64,000 nt of DNA, taken from Symbiodinium natans. Its lineage: Eukaryota; Sar; Dinophyceae; Suessiales; Symbiodiniaceae. The position numbers were made by a program, and so were the translations under genes. The stretch is from the NCBI GenBank assembly GCA_905221605.1, contig CAJNDS010000605.1, positions 1 through 64,000 on the forward strand, read 5' to 3'. Under the pieces are notes generated by a model that saw only the letters and a program-made list of their open reading frames with translations, did not search any database and was not told where the DNA came from. Below are positions 13,701 through 20,649 of the stretch, piece by piece (positions within the stretch are counted from its first letter, which is position 1; the number at the start of each line of letters is the position of its first letter).

Positions 13701-14432
13701 ATGTTAGCCGATGAAAGAGGAGACCCACAAGTGAACAGGGATAGACTATCAAAGACATTGGGGACAGATGAATACCGGGATAGAGTGAGATGGATAATGT
13801 CGGAAATGGCGGAGGAGTGCGTGCATTGCCTGGCATGCCACTGTAGAATGGCCAAAGGGATAGTGATCTGCCCGATGTGTTGCAAGCTTATGCCATCCTA
13901 CCCGGACTACCTGATGGGGATGAATTTGTGGGAAATCACGGATAGAAACGCAACTATGGGAAGAAAGACGATGTGGAAGACCAAGCTACAGGAAGCCCTC
14001 GACCGCGCAGGGATTAAAATCCCGTTCAGAATGGTGGCCGAAAGGATAGACATGATAGAACGGGACGTGGTAGCAGGGATACTGGCGAGCTTGAACCCCG
14101 CAGAAGACTGGTACTTAGGTTTTAGGGCTGGATTGTGGCCTGAGTACGAGATCGCAGCGTCACGACCGGGGGTATACAGGTTCGCTATGGAAGAGGCGGC
14201 GATTCATGCGATGATGTTGGATAGAGAGCTGGCAACATCGTTCGGGAAGATTCTGAACTTCGAGTACAAGCAGAGTGGCACAGATCACTCGGGAATAGTG
14301 GATGCGTCAGATTTCCAGCAAGCCCTTGAGACGGTTGCGGCGCGAGCTCTTCTCCATGCATGCAGGGTGTCTGAGGAGAGGAGGACAGTTTATGAGTTAT
14401 CAGCTGCTGATAGCTATGGCCGCAGGTTTTAA
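1782..14432 (+). CDS. Giant open frame (about 4,170-4,216 codons), unknown protein of the copia-linked element
   Basis: This uninterrupted 12.65-kb frame follows the copia RNase H gene by 109 bp. A TGA at 1779-1781 closes it on the left; the first codon is GTG and the first ATG is at 1929, the more likely eukaryotic start. I recognise no full-length family. Counting codons from 1782, visible parts are: WIFHGTSLEALWSMI at 527-541, reminiscent of the His-Gly-Thr start of ADP-ribosyltransferase/KptA folds; a charged Glu/Lys-rich segment near 1310-1425; a zinc-ribbon-like set C2084, C2087, C2111, C2114; a long coiled coil near 3040-3325; and a second set C4016, C4019, C4030, C4033. Arg, Glu, Met and Asp are abundant. 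Lack of stops over 12 kb argues for selection or recent insertion. It could encode a structural or nucleic-acid-binding protein; this is inference. Confidence 0.7.
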   Translation: MNGIEISDVGSNEDPGTASSSRTVGVRWQRPERQARDAGERERCDRAQAMIDFLEKVFSDADRYLKAETEDGVPGVTTYSYLPVGAKEREQARIHWMLEGNLEMQEVWARRAIPSHFKDDADFKKWMSSGIAGVRAEEAQAKTAKKGGKRPAVGYDVDRMRVHKIMYLWEVLRCTRRNPEAWIREKIPLIAATVTDATDYLERVIANWDRPRSHGGATKPPPQASPDSGNLSREKLNDLIGVRLARGIDVPGCAMPTAGTGGDVDTPWAPKFIGATDETEKSFQRGRSYERMIAGVAPIAISVGGVYDVTNGSKDPFRASWGGISRKTLDWAEIHMDDTEKSPFDDAIKGMMTWLAVRPLKYAIPPSQVAERIAVSHKSSEEKLKIWTEAQPKIKVIGMADEIMGAYESQYLKRGRDVMEEFRRSEGGEKGYGVMANAANGQMKEYLDTLSWQIGGPTSVLHLLHWSLAEEVITFPEVQADGGIKDVKEHFTDSRCMWVPTKAEYAGAEKLNQEMSVGNEEFNVPGWIFHGTSLEALWSMIASGGIDRSHPLVTWTTGAPSVNDSAGCWFGRSICGTASYSTWHSLGNGWIVRVLAGFRRIGKNVKMDVGTRRSSVPDGQIRMDVDRVEIDGVLFCFMRATKIVGHALICRPKHPGLGANSHLMSEMSALMEKHPQGVERLYWRYHLEKRAIIGPARGPLPERPVDWKMEHEFLHREGDENVTKVVEQPTGSRSGLIELMRGWIAELPSGGGVSGPDRDKDYYPVDSEWANVIRLLEYVGIEAPMATGHDSAVVKMPWRSFVGPAIYRRCVESSGIEEKVMENANKATHHMGKVLEMADVGSIVLGIEKAPRKYGWNRPEDVDQSWAFEAQAWAAIIGIGMGGVGGRLMEPALSSELESAVETYEWMFDIATAFHERKAAELVTWWAEGMKPPLQLRCSADQKTYVHIIIPEGIEGVSNKKNPASPGEVREWIAMLLKAHGDYGKAAESMSFITHKLTGTQEMTYQGAYKKVQEVCKECVSKGMGGNQVTNIVVVLAPAGMAAGNARRAIDEVRRFEATDDDTKTKVARETRETIRKANANVLWVGPGNFEENGFPTNYRVREEAKELIRAGEAMDKLMKKSGIITLPWNVMRTAFPRIGVDAGKLYISAGRTFGFWAQILFISMFGMMWPTPRDMELCDRETSAIREVISEEGRDSIGEVGVWLRRWIEVAKADRSLKTKVIVPETKITGATESLRTSDRQGVYTEMAARIDESVWKTMCGKSEAHCVSAGDRGSWHRMKVIIYTAAGFHMKDPEYQALRAMAAIGQLKAMADDAEMMEDDAESDGEMDDAMGEDRPENQSAREGDASITEGFKEGSDEGFATVRSRSEQKKAKKENREAKKRKELLESAQELANQRQEKQARDEKRKSAGEKAGDGRDGGALRGTAGIGDQGDRPPAPPVPTRGDTKGAVMQAPRWKGGAGTGSNIKTLSDLKSEQEYSDRETQQETRSGDSGEGPMVIGSGGTVGVVADGTELDRVECVGTGESGGILRLRMEEEGSPVIEAPWSRNTRAGQVLGEGHLIEMQHWIRCYGAPPMAWTTIVVQVIRRMIRATCPREVTDEITPKEVYDIVKAGIYDSQVLSGTRPGAEPSYTGIALGTLMRSRILNVESNIGGMRKWVEQFYRVWMGMNGILGTVPELRADGGRLGRPGHKPTSISPPPSEPRVKPTSNDADEIEVEMRWIIYNVMIEPETLSLGYEELEMLWETKLFEVVQRAGEHLIDRVMTRIEAGTGGYPDSMDVADMVEEVTKQGFGSETGGTTHLNKIEFSNYVVRIWLAKFVRTMILEDMKFPREWANTMAWWIAQNMMLVKPETDIVEMIGNDSTLFEEIISSMRRIESMGQGYPADYYRWIEEIKEDALKEALKGRRSATGIRPEPLDSVAEAEEHGVNAREAKDATMQIDAGGEMNKPESPEMDSKMEGVEAHEAMEPDSENERGQGFSELFGHGVDTIADREEDSHVARQNPEIYRRVVEDVWNQKHNFPFPWLDEARAERDELVKKMTDAVHERVTRENPVEESNTRGSGIHSFSEPVEWLRRICWGYHCHACFAWWLGYTGVDSNGEAFPCEGAVCPVCEKELGQVGKYSTLVKGRPPSVVLAAIVQNSYLPEYDPRRIVARLTERLAAEGMPWEEIDLFEPHELMVAAGIVVVDKPEAKLDFMDVIMTLGKIATDESGVLPEWNLDRCLERPQAPELMEDSVEPDARRRLRMAAASLRESPNWREEIQAIARDYRVEGMGFWRANPDVRREQWRRATEIAIERRASNLGPMELDRELRAQRVREVTQRLGPEVSDRLLIRGVNFSIFNLEDLMYKVLKDVTIEDLMAGLNSAGAGTVAAEIKKRIEQHQGRRPEFANIMNMKLGEMVRKQYQEQLELKYRPEDIQRWKPDRRREEIKKLPLWARCTMQRILLGGIRDKGANPSRIERRLYAYLQLIDFTLAEECNEPEDEEAGGVKKRGRNWQEVIKPEEMKEKIMIPHYKMNYRIARRRSTWEAVVEAAEAGQSWMIHSADGAVIRNTSWVTWTRDEGEGIGATVFNPIDYLTQTKKAAIRAMVERDMAEGDYHPNLYTEEAARGRTQYFPAHELVNALMVDSLRVTLTDRASKLCASAIFKNWVPQFERRDRLMAELHAVQVLLDGVVRSANQMPMVHPHMMYGLATLTKLRDFYAAMREAAEFYGLGSRPLGTIVADASMKEPMHPLERPEMMATNVRDVMRSMASALILTEMPEMWEGLTLAEYRNRQERAAVEMDEQDRRMGWDRMRERAMTGHERKYNTAVIRQDPDDSKAVMLNMSLVAANPITAHRAPTANIRSDRVEHGRDVPGELRADRFLTGDIEAEPTHRPFMIQADRMRASMESVVTKIIDGTLISTQKGKENMTDRERLQEAEDRIKQLKFRLTNVAVRLVMMGLIDEDEDDPLCEEFDEDYERRKYYSDEEWKNIKEAEVQLGERDILVMRRRDLRGMPREEVVARMIAKLADKVSEVEKCKWVIGRMAEERMDKAGIAAEVRARAIEDKAKIEDLSRQLEDMKVEPRGGGRTNVGHKGIESMHAENEYHKLKEELAVAVHERDRLARRVGELETAAENNAKLVAEVEVHLRERREELRRIGAINEMRDEFRALRDRMEKTALSGSGATSSEGTSEESKIAGDRRVKELESELEELKKEYKATKQAGQEQGQEFSELKKTLQETAKLRDDEEKERETMRKQAEENLKKYQDKESELRDSLQKIEEREAALKDARDKLEQAEERLRGYQTMDDELKESRRRAQESEAAMKKAMDRIRQLEDQLPKTEKEKDTEDKGAEKDSQKGATTPDVKTDPDPTKDSQEPDKMDDEHAAADDSMNTVDPKTSAGTTNYESAVPESARNFGGPIEQYSLGGRAAMVELDNPVKGARIYKVKENFEVGRDTSSTEERGYGMAASKSLKGIMDSAGIKREQVEKIKGDEEAEWRFQEDLIRRAKADKRDIEDKPGMSRMSRSFREIQRRNAAVMGEINKKVMLQTSNTVKGDPAHGRWELTLIPTGNRDADGNEMMRNSDEEVVLLPIVEQTTRVENLEKYKMVLERIVSQLADETRMVMGIEKGKPEELVTATGVSNDSVTTWTGATLNELGIKGEVTEIEKPYPANVYIEMARIVAELAAWGGDAYPVQRGDRRNMRRSTQEAMLDGSAIDRGNGIEYALWAEQHHGGGIAWSRIRKEVDERSLYRLRRGDECRIAYLSQFYGIEITSKIYRCPKTKELKVGIPLAVRPTSGMRMPRNVAMLKSWAGDRVEGQKEERESLWFRLHPADLPCTGYMVVGDAQWQEYAKDGIVWPEAGHSGVIVEGWHRDDMRNPLRGSQMTLKAHWTKYSVEPSDVSSIHGLEFPQGGMPEWLYDSLRLAAVRGRRIGIAIDMRMFTLIGGDVVVTRSGRFMLLGPVPMACWKAVWFEDTYTALYMRDCELDMLADERGDPQVNRDRLSKTLGTDEYRDRVRWIMSEMAEECVHCLACHCRMAKGIVICPMCCKLMPSYPDYLMGMNLWEITDRNATMGRKTMWKTKLQEALDRAGIKIPFRMVAERIDMIERDVVAGILASLNPAEDWYLGFRAGLWPEYEIAASRPGVYRFAMEEAAIHAMMLDRELATSFGKILNFEYKQSGTDHSGIVDASDFQQALETVAARALLHACRVSEERRTVYELSAADSYGRRF

Positions 14433-15522
14433 CTCGCCGTTATGGGGGAACAACGCTTGGGCGAAAAGCACGAGGGACATGATGGTGCAGACTGCAAATA
14501 GTTGCCTGGAGATCATGGAGAGGATAGTTGCAGAAACAAAGCGAGACCCCACTCAACCCATGGCGAAGCACATGAAGTTTGACACCGAAGGGATACCATT
14601 CAACGCGACGTGGGGAGAGATTAAGGGGAAGAAGAACAAGCTTCATGGATATAGCCATGCTGCTGGATCTGCTATTCGGAACCTAGGGCTACGAAGGGAG
14701 AGATCGGAGACAGGGCCGGTGAATGAGGTATACTGGTGCTCAGTACCGATGGGAGGAATGATGATGAACTGGGCTTCGATGGGAGTAGCCGGACATTCTC
14801 GTGACGAGGCGCAGCCGGAGGCGCGTGCGGCTAATGCGGGCACGGCATATCCAATTGCCGGGGTAAGCCTAGTGGAGCTGAACGAGAAGGGGTGGCCAAG
14901 AAGGATAGAATCGAAAGGTACGAGAACCGTCGATGTGGAGCTTAGGGACGAGACGGGGAAGAGACAAGAGCCACTGACCAGGGCAGAAAGTTCGAATCCA
15001 ATCCAACTGAAAGAGAGAGGTGGGGCGAGAGCCGATGGTGCTGAGCCCAAAGCGAGGACCCGATCACCTCTGGATAGGGAGAGAAGGGATATCATCAGGT
15101 GGCCGAAGTACGCCATGAGTGATGATAGTTCGGTGAGAAGCTCATCACGCGGATGGGGAAAAGGGCGGGATAGGGATAGAGCCGATGATCGAGGAGGCAG
15201 ATACGGATGGATGCCAACTGTACCCAGGTTCGCGGAAGGGACGAAGATGGCGGATAGAGGAAGAGGAAAGGGCTCTCTGCTAGAGAGAACTCGGGCACAA
15301 AGAGGTGGCCACGTCACTGGTCCCGAAACAGAAGACGAGTCAGCGATGAGCGAAGCGCTCAACCCGGAATTCAGAGGCACTGAGACGACATCAACCAACC
15401 GGGCAAACATGGGCGTTGAGACGGGTGACGATGCAAGTGATGCATCTGCGGGTGATCCTGTGAAAGGAAAGGGAAAGCATGGAAGGCCGCTGATGTGGAG
15501 ACCGCGACGTGATCGCCAATGA
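14392..15522 (+). CDS. Unknown protein, overlapping frame downstream of giant ORF; basic C-terminus
   Basis: This 376-codon frame is +1 relative to the giant ORF and overlaps its end by 41 nt when read from the ATG at 14,392; the frame is open back to 14,302, so ribosomal frameshifting could also reach it. The N-terminal 200 residues look globular (LHGYSHAAGSAIR, EVYWCSVPMGGMMMNW) but match no family I know. The rest is low in complexity and rich in Arg, Gly, Asp and Ser, with RGWGKGRDRDRADDRGGRYG near the middle, similar to disordered RNA-binding tails. The overlap could also be a recent frameshift mutation that split one longer gene. GATAG words continue through it. Confidence 0.55.
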   Translation: MSYQLLIAMAAGFNSPLWGNNAWAKSTRDMMVQTANSCLEIMERIVAETKRDPTQPMAKHMKFDTEGIPFNATWGEIKGKKNKLHGYSHAAGSAIRNLGLRRERSETGPVNEVYWCSVPMGGMMMNWASMGVAGHSRDEAQPEARAANAGTAYPIAGVSLVELNEKGWPRRIESKGTRTVDVELRDETGKRQEPLTRAESSNPIQLKERGGARADGAEPKARTRSPLDRERRDIIRWPKYAMSDDSSVRSSSRGWGKGRDRDRADDRGGRYGWMPTVPRFAEGTKMADRGRGKGSLLERTRAQRGGHVTGPETEDESAMSEALNPEFRGTETTSTNRANMGVETGDDASDASAGDPVKGKGKHGRPLMWRPRRDRQ

Positions 15523-16965
15523 GATGAAGCCTGATGAAATGGCGACAAGCGGGGATAGGACGAAAGCACAAAGCTGCCTAGTCACCAATGGCTCGGCGTG
15601 AGGGATAGAATGGGACATGCAAAGTCATGTGCCCGGGCCATGGCTGGTGGCGCACGCGGGGGGATAGAGCGGATGGATGGCGCAGGATGAGATGAGTGGG
15701 TGAACGGCTGTCGTGAGACTCTGGTGCAGGGCTTGGCTAGCCACCAAGAAGACCCTGCGGCGGAAGCTTCTGGGAAGGCCTGGCTCGCCACCAATAAGAC
15801 CTTCACATGAAGAGATCAGAAAACAAAGTCGAGGAGAGGAGAAGAGACCAGAATGGGCATGGCTAATCACCAGTGAGTCCCCACGGAGAAGATCGCATAC
15901 AAGAGTGAAGGGATAGAAGCGTGGGAACTACATTGACATCGAGGAGTACTGATCAAAAGTGAGGCCTTACCCAGGATAGCTATGGAGAAGATGAACTGAG
16001 TCGGGTGATGAAATGGATAGAAGCGACGCTTGATTTTCCAAGAATGCGACGGATAGACAATTTTACTACGCAGAATAGACCTGAGGACACGACGTGTAGC
16101 CAAGAGCCACGGACTGGTGGTTTGTGCTACTGCGATGAATGTCGAGGTTAGCGGATGGCGGTGTTGCTTCCGAGGATAGCTGGAGTGATCGCCGTAATCG
16201 CGGGTGGTGGTGGGCGCCCTAAAGGGGCTGGCGATCAGGTCGGCTATGCCTCCTGCGTTCTTGTTTTGCCTGAAGCTAACCGGGATAGAAGTCGCGAATT
16301 CATCGATTTTCTGACCGCCGAGTGCGTCCCGAAAACGGGGGGTGTTTAGCACAAAGAGGTCAGGTCAATTCCATGGGGTGCTGTTTAGATGTACATGTAA
16401 CTTTTGGGTTTGGGCCTGGGATAGAAGCCGACTTCTTCGTGGACAAGCCGGAATAGAGGACAAGACTTTGTGTCCGTTCGCAGCTATAAGCTGCTCAAGA
16501 AGGGCCCTTCTTAGACTTGTAGCAGCCGACCTTGTACAGTTTTCGCCCCCGTGGATAGTGTTCCTGTACGTCGTGGACTTGATTGGCCAACTCGCATCCG
16601 GAGGAAAGAGGAGCCAAAAGGGTCGGGCGTTGACGAGGAATAGATCCTTTTCCCTAACTTCGGGATAGTTATCTGTTCTCTTTACAACTCATAGCCGGAG
16701 GCCGGAGGATACTGAGGGCAGGTGGCTGTTCAGGTGAATATCGGGATAGGTGTACAACACGCAGCCGGACGGCTAGTGGATACATCTAGAGCGATAGGTT
16801 ACCACCCCCTGGAGATAGCAACTCTGGGGATCCTTCCGATACTTAACGTCGCGATTGGCTTGGAATACTTGGCTAGCTACCTCGTGTTCCCCGTTGACAG
16901 GGATACTGTTACTTCTGGTGCAACATTACAACCTACAACTGTAAATATACAACTTCTTTCTCCTC
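15523..16965 (+). other. Non-coding tail of the GATAG element
   Basis: No convincing gene lies here; the open frames at 16,342-16,668 and 16,722-16,976 have no recognisable features and I do not call them. The stretch keeps the GATAG density of the coding part and contains several degenerate copies of a TGGCT..CACCAA motif between 15,580 and 15,880. Purine-rich runs at 15,829-15,848 and 16,602-16,622 could serve as a polypurine tract, but no LTR pair can be seen because the 5' end is outside the window. Confidence 0.5.
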
Positions 16966-17030
16966 GTGTGGCCTGAGCTAGTTACTGGAACGGGTTGCGC
17001 AAGTTTTCACTGGTTTGGACACTTCGCACA

Positions 17031-17130
17031 CAAAAAAAACCAAAATGTTAGGCGCCCCCTTGTATTTAAACCCCCCCAAAAAACCAAAATGTTAGCGGCC
17101 CCCTTATATTTAACATATTTAAACCCCAAA
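17031..17130 (+). repeat. Imperfect 44-bp tandem duplication at the element/repeat-region boundary
   Basis: The block AAAAACCAAAATGTTAG followed by C-rich sequence and TATTTAAA occurs at about 17,035 and again 44 bp later, with a third partial copy (ATTTAAACCCCAAAAAA) near 17,118. It lies just where the GATAG-rich unit ends and telomere-like repeats begin. Confidence 0.6.
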
Positions 17131-17741
17131 AAAGCCCCATATTCTAGAAAACTCACCATCTGTGCATCGTCTTCTTCATGCCCATCTGCCCTCAGATCCG
17201 AAAGACATGGCCTCGACCCTCTTTTCCCAGCCGCCAGCCCAGAGAATTTGGGTTTAGGGATTAAGTTTAGGGTTTAGGGCTCAGGGTTTAGGGTTTAGGG
17301 TTTAGGATTTGTGTTGAGGTGAAAGCCTCACATTCGGTTTTTGTTGGGGGGCCGGGGCTGAAGCATCTTTAGTCTTCTTTGCGGTTGGGGCTACAGTGGG
17401 CTGATTGTTTTTTGTTGGGGGGGGCGGGGGGCTGTTATTTGGAGGCCCTTTTGGCATCTGACGGCGGACCTTGGTTACTATGTGTTTTTTGGGTGAGGGT
17501 TCGTTTCAGGCTGCAACCCCTTTTTCATAAGCTATATCAAATTGCTATTAGGGTTTAGGGTTTCGGGTTTAGGGTTTAGGGTTTAGGGTATCTACAGCCT
17601 TACGTGCATCATCCAAGCCCAAATGCCCATCTTCGTTTAACAGGTATCGACCTCGCAAGCCAACACCACGTCCCTGCCTGCAAGTGAAAGTTCAACTTCA
17701 ACTCTCTCTTGCGTCTCCGCCTTAAGCCATCAACTCTAACA

Positions 17742-18236
17742 TCCTAGACCCTAAGCCCTAAACACTAAACACCTAAATCCCTAAACCCTAAATTCCTAGA
17801 AACTCGAGTTCCCTCAATCCTAAACCCTAAATCCCTAAACCCTAAACCCTAAATCCTAAAGCCTAAACCCTAAACCCTAACCCTAAACCTTTAAGCCCTT
17901 AAACCCCTAAACCCTTAAACCCTTAACCCCTTAAACCTCTAAACCCTTAAACCCTAAACCCTAAACCCTAAGCCCTAAACCCTAAACCCTAACCCTAAAC
18001 CCTAAACCCTAAACCCTAAACCCTAAACCCTAAACCCTAAACCCTAAACCCTAAACCCTAAACCCTAAACATAAACCCTAAACCCTAAACCCTAAACCCT
18101 AAACCCTAAACCCTAAACCCTAAACCCTAAACCCTAAACCCTAAACCCTAAACCCTAAACCCTAAACCCTAAACCCTAAACCCTAAACCCTAAACCCTAA
18201 ACCCTAAACCCTAACCCTAAACCCTAAATCCCCTAA
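17742..18236 (-). repeat. Large telomere-type array (CCCTAAA)n
   Basis: About 500 bp of CCCTAAA units, degenerate at the left (CCTTAAA, CCCTTAAAC) and nearly perfect from 17,940 to 18,225. On the minus strand it reads TTTAGGG. Shorter G-strand copies precede it at 17,246-17,308 and 17,547-17,588. Confidence 0.95.
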
Positions 18237-18298
18237 ACCCAAGCCCCCAAACCATCATCCTGAGGTTAACCGATGGCTGGGGGCCCAAGCCCAACTTC

Positions 18299-18331
18299 GG
18301 GGGGGGGGGGGGGGGGGGGGGGGCGGGGGGG
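18299..18331 (+). repeat. Poly-G tract
   Basis: A run of about 25 G, one C and then seven G lies just right of the large CCCTAAA array. Such runs are prone to assembly error, so the exact length is unsafe. Confidence 0.85.
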
Positions 18332-18721
18332 TTGCAATTCGAGGGCTTGTTGGGAATCCTTCAGGGCTTAGGCTTTAGGATTTTAGGATTTTAGGATTTA
18401 GGGTTTAGGGTTTAGGGTTTAAGGGATTTAGGGTTTCTGGGATTTGGGGTTTGAGGGTATTTAGAGTTAAGGGCTTGGACATTCAGAGCTTTGGAGTTTA
18501 GGGGTGTACGGTTTACGGCTGATAGTTTCTTTTTTCCTGGGCGCCTACAGGCTCCCATCGGGAGCTTTTGGCTCCCCTAAACCCAAACCCATGAACCCTA
18601 AATCCCTAAATCCTAAACAACCCCAAAATCCCCTGGACCTGAAAGCCCTAATGCCTATTCCCTAAACCCTAAGACCGTAAGCCCTAAATCCCCAAACCCT
18701 AGGTCCCTAAACCGTAGGTCC

Positions 18722-18895
18722 CTACTTGGAGGTTCATGGTACTTATTGACCACTTATAACTGTATCTATGACCCACTTGTAAGCCCCTTAAGTGCCCTAA
18801 GATGGTTATAAGTACAGTCATAAGTACAGTATAATTGGTGAACCCTAAACCCTAAACCCTAAACCCAAAGCCCTAAACCCTAAACCTCCAAGTAG
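18722..18895. mobile_element. MITE-like element, family 1, with CCCTAAA inside
   Basis: Perfect 13-bp terminal inverted repeats CTACTTGGAGGTT (18,722-18,734) and AACCTCCAAGTAG (18,883-18,895) enclose an AT-richer body with several TATAAGTAC motifs, followed by about 45 bp of CCCTAAA units inside the element. Related copies lie at 28,998, 47,220 and 52,080. Confidence 0.6.
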
Positions 18896-20520
18896 ATGCC
18901 CTTGGCGTTCCGAGGTTTTTAGGGGAAAAGCGAGTAATTTGGTTTTAGGGTCAGGGAGGCAGTTTTGGGACTAGGGCTGCGTTAGGTGGCTTAGGGCTTA
19001 GGGTTTTGTGACGGTTTAGTGTGACAGTGTGGTGGCTTCAGGGTTCTTGCGGTTTTGGGTGTCAGGGTCTGGCGGCTTATGGTCACACTCTAGGGCTCAG
19101 AGTTTTCCAGGTGTGGTGAAGCTAGCTTTCAAGGTCTAGGGTCTGGATGTTTTGAGGTATAGGGCTTTTGGGTGTGTTGGGACTTGAGGCTTTCTGGATG
19201 CTCTAGGAGCAGTTCGCGTAGTGAAGCCGCAGAGCTTAAACTCTAAACCCATCCTCATAGGCCCTGGGCCAGCCCTGGGCCCTAAACCCTGAAGTCACCG
19301 TAACACGCCAAGCATAGGCCCCCGGGTGTGGCACCTTTGTTTCCTTTTCTGAACATCAGCTTCCCCCCCAAAAAAAAACCCTTGAAACCGCTTTAGGGGG
19401 GGGGGGGTCAGGGTGCAGGGTACTCAAGGCGGAGTTTCTTTTTGTGATTCCTAGGTTGCTGGGCCTGCTGGAGGCCACCAATCACGCCAAACTCTATGAG
19501 GGCCCATGCCCAAAGCCCCACTGAACTCTGAACCCGTAAACCCCGGTCGGCCATAATCTCCGCCGCCTCAGCTCTAGCATCTAAGCTTGGTTCAAAGAAC
19601 AAGCAAACCCTAGCCCTAGTCCCTCTCATCCCTAAACCCGACACCCTACTCCCAAGAACCCTCCCTCTGCACTCCTCAGGACACTGCCGCCTGTGCATGG
19701 AGGGCGGTCGTCTGCATAGGGCTGGGGGATCCCAGGTGGGGAGAAAGGGAGAGGAAAGACGACCCTTTGGTGTGCCGTATATACCCTATACGAGCCAAAG
19801 GCCCATAAATCAGAACCTGTTTAAGGATGGTAAGGGACCACTTTTTAAGGGACCACGAAGCTAACCTCCGAATTTAGGGCTTTATAGGGTTTAGGGCCTT
19901 GGGTTTAGGTCCTTGGGATGTCCCCTGGTTGGGATGAAGAGGATTTGCATAATCCAAAGAATGGACAGCGCACGAAGAGTTCCCTCGCTCAACCCCAGGC
20001 CAGAGTACGCAACCTTTACGCAGCCTTTTTTGGGCTTGCCCACATGAAAACCCCCAAATTGATTATACATCCTACACGACTGTAGTTCCTCTTACTAGAT
20101 ACGGATCCAACATCCCATAGGGTCTCGGGTTTGGTTTTTAGGGTTGCGGAGGAGAGAGCGCGATTCGGTAGTTTTCCAAGATCGGGAAGATAGCTGCCGT
20201 GGGCGGGGCCTTGCGCAGGGCCACTCCAGTTTCGGGCCTATAGGATTTAGGATTCAGGCCTGCTTAAGAACCCCACAAATTTAAAATGTTCTTCCTTGTG
20301 TTTTGAGGGCATGATAGGGATTATCAGATTCCTTTTCTTTTGGAGGTTCTTCAACAAGTCGTAGTTTGGCAAGGGTTTGAGGTGTAGGTATCGGCTGATG
20401 GGGCTGATGAGCATTGTCTCTCCTGCCGCTGATGCTGAGGTGGTGGACCTCCTGGTGCTACGCCCCGGACTTACAAGCAAGAAGGCAGATCAACAAAACA
20501 GCCCTTAAGTAGCCTTAATG
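18896..20520. other. Unique sequence with scattered degenerate heptamers, no gene called
   Basis: Short G-strand heptamers and unique DNA alternate. A minus-strand frame at about 20,265-20,480 (core LHLKPLPNYDLLKNLQKKRN) looks protein-like and has no heptamer-derived residues, but there is no clear splice context. Nothing else in this stretch supports a gene. Confidence 0.3.
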
Positions 20521-20649
20521 ATGGGGGGGGGTATAACCCTAAACCCTAAACCCTAAACCCTAACCCTAAACCCTCAAACCCTAAACCCTAAACCCTACAT
20601 GGGGATAGAGAGGGGGTAGTAGGGAAACCCATGACAATATTGCCTGCAG

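Larger units (their letters stand above)
1..16830 (+). repeat. Dispersed GATAG / GGATAG word, one strand only
   Basis: The pentamer GATAG, usually preceded by G and often followed by A, recurs every 60 to 170 bp through three open frames and the non-coding tail. My hand counts are 7 in 2,341-2,760, 8 in 3,961-5,040, 6 in 9,001-10,020 and 14 in 15,600-16,820. The complement CTATC is rare (one in 3,961-5,040). In coding parts the word falls in both phases that avoid a TAG codon, for example ATA-G in one codon and GAT-AG a few codons later near 2,390-2,408. Between 17,000 and 20,000 I found only one copy. Confidence 0.8.

Noticed and set aside
1782-14432. RNA-virus polymerase, helicase or protease in the giant ORF
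   Set aside because: I found no GDD box in context, no Walker A motif and no protease triad that stood out; a single GD near codon 3830 is not enough.
2085-15620. Many minus-strand and off-frame ORFs inside the giant gene region
   Set aside because: They are shadows of the + strand frames; their residues (Ser, Leu, Pro, His) reflect the complement of a purine-rich coding strand.
16342-16976. Two small + strand frames in the element tail
   Set aside because: No family features or codon signal; base composition and GATAG words explain the open stretches.
17742-18236. Regular repeats as a CRISPR array
   Set aside because: The units are contiguous heptamers without spacers and there are no cas-like genes.
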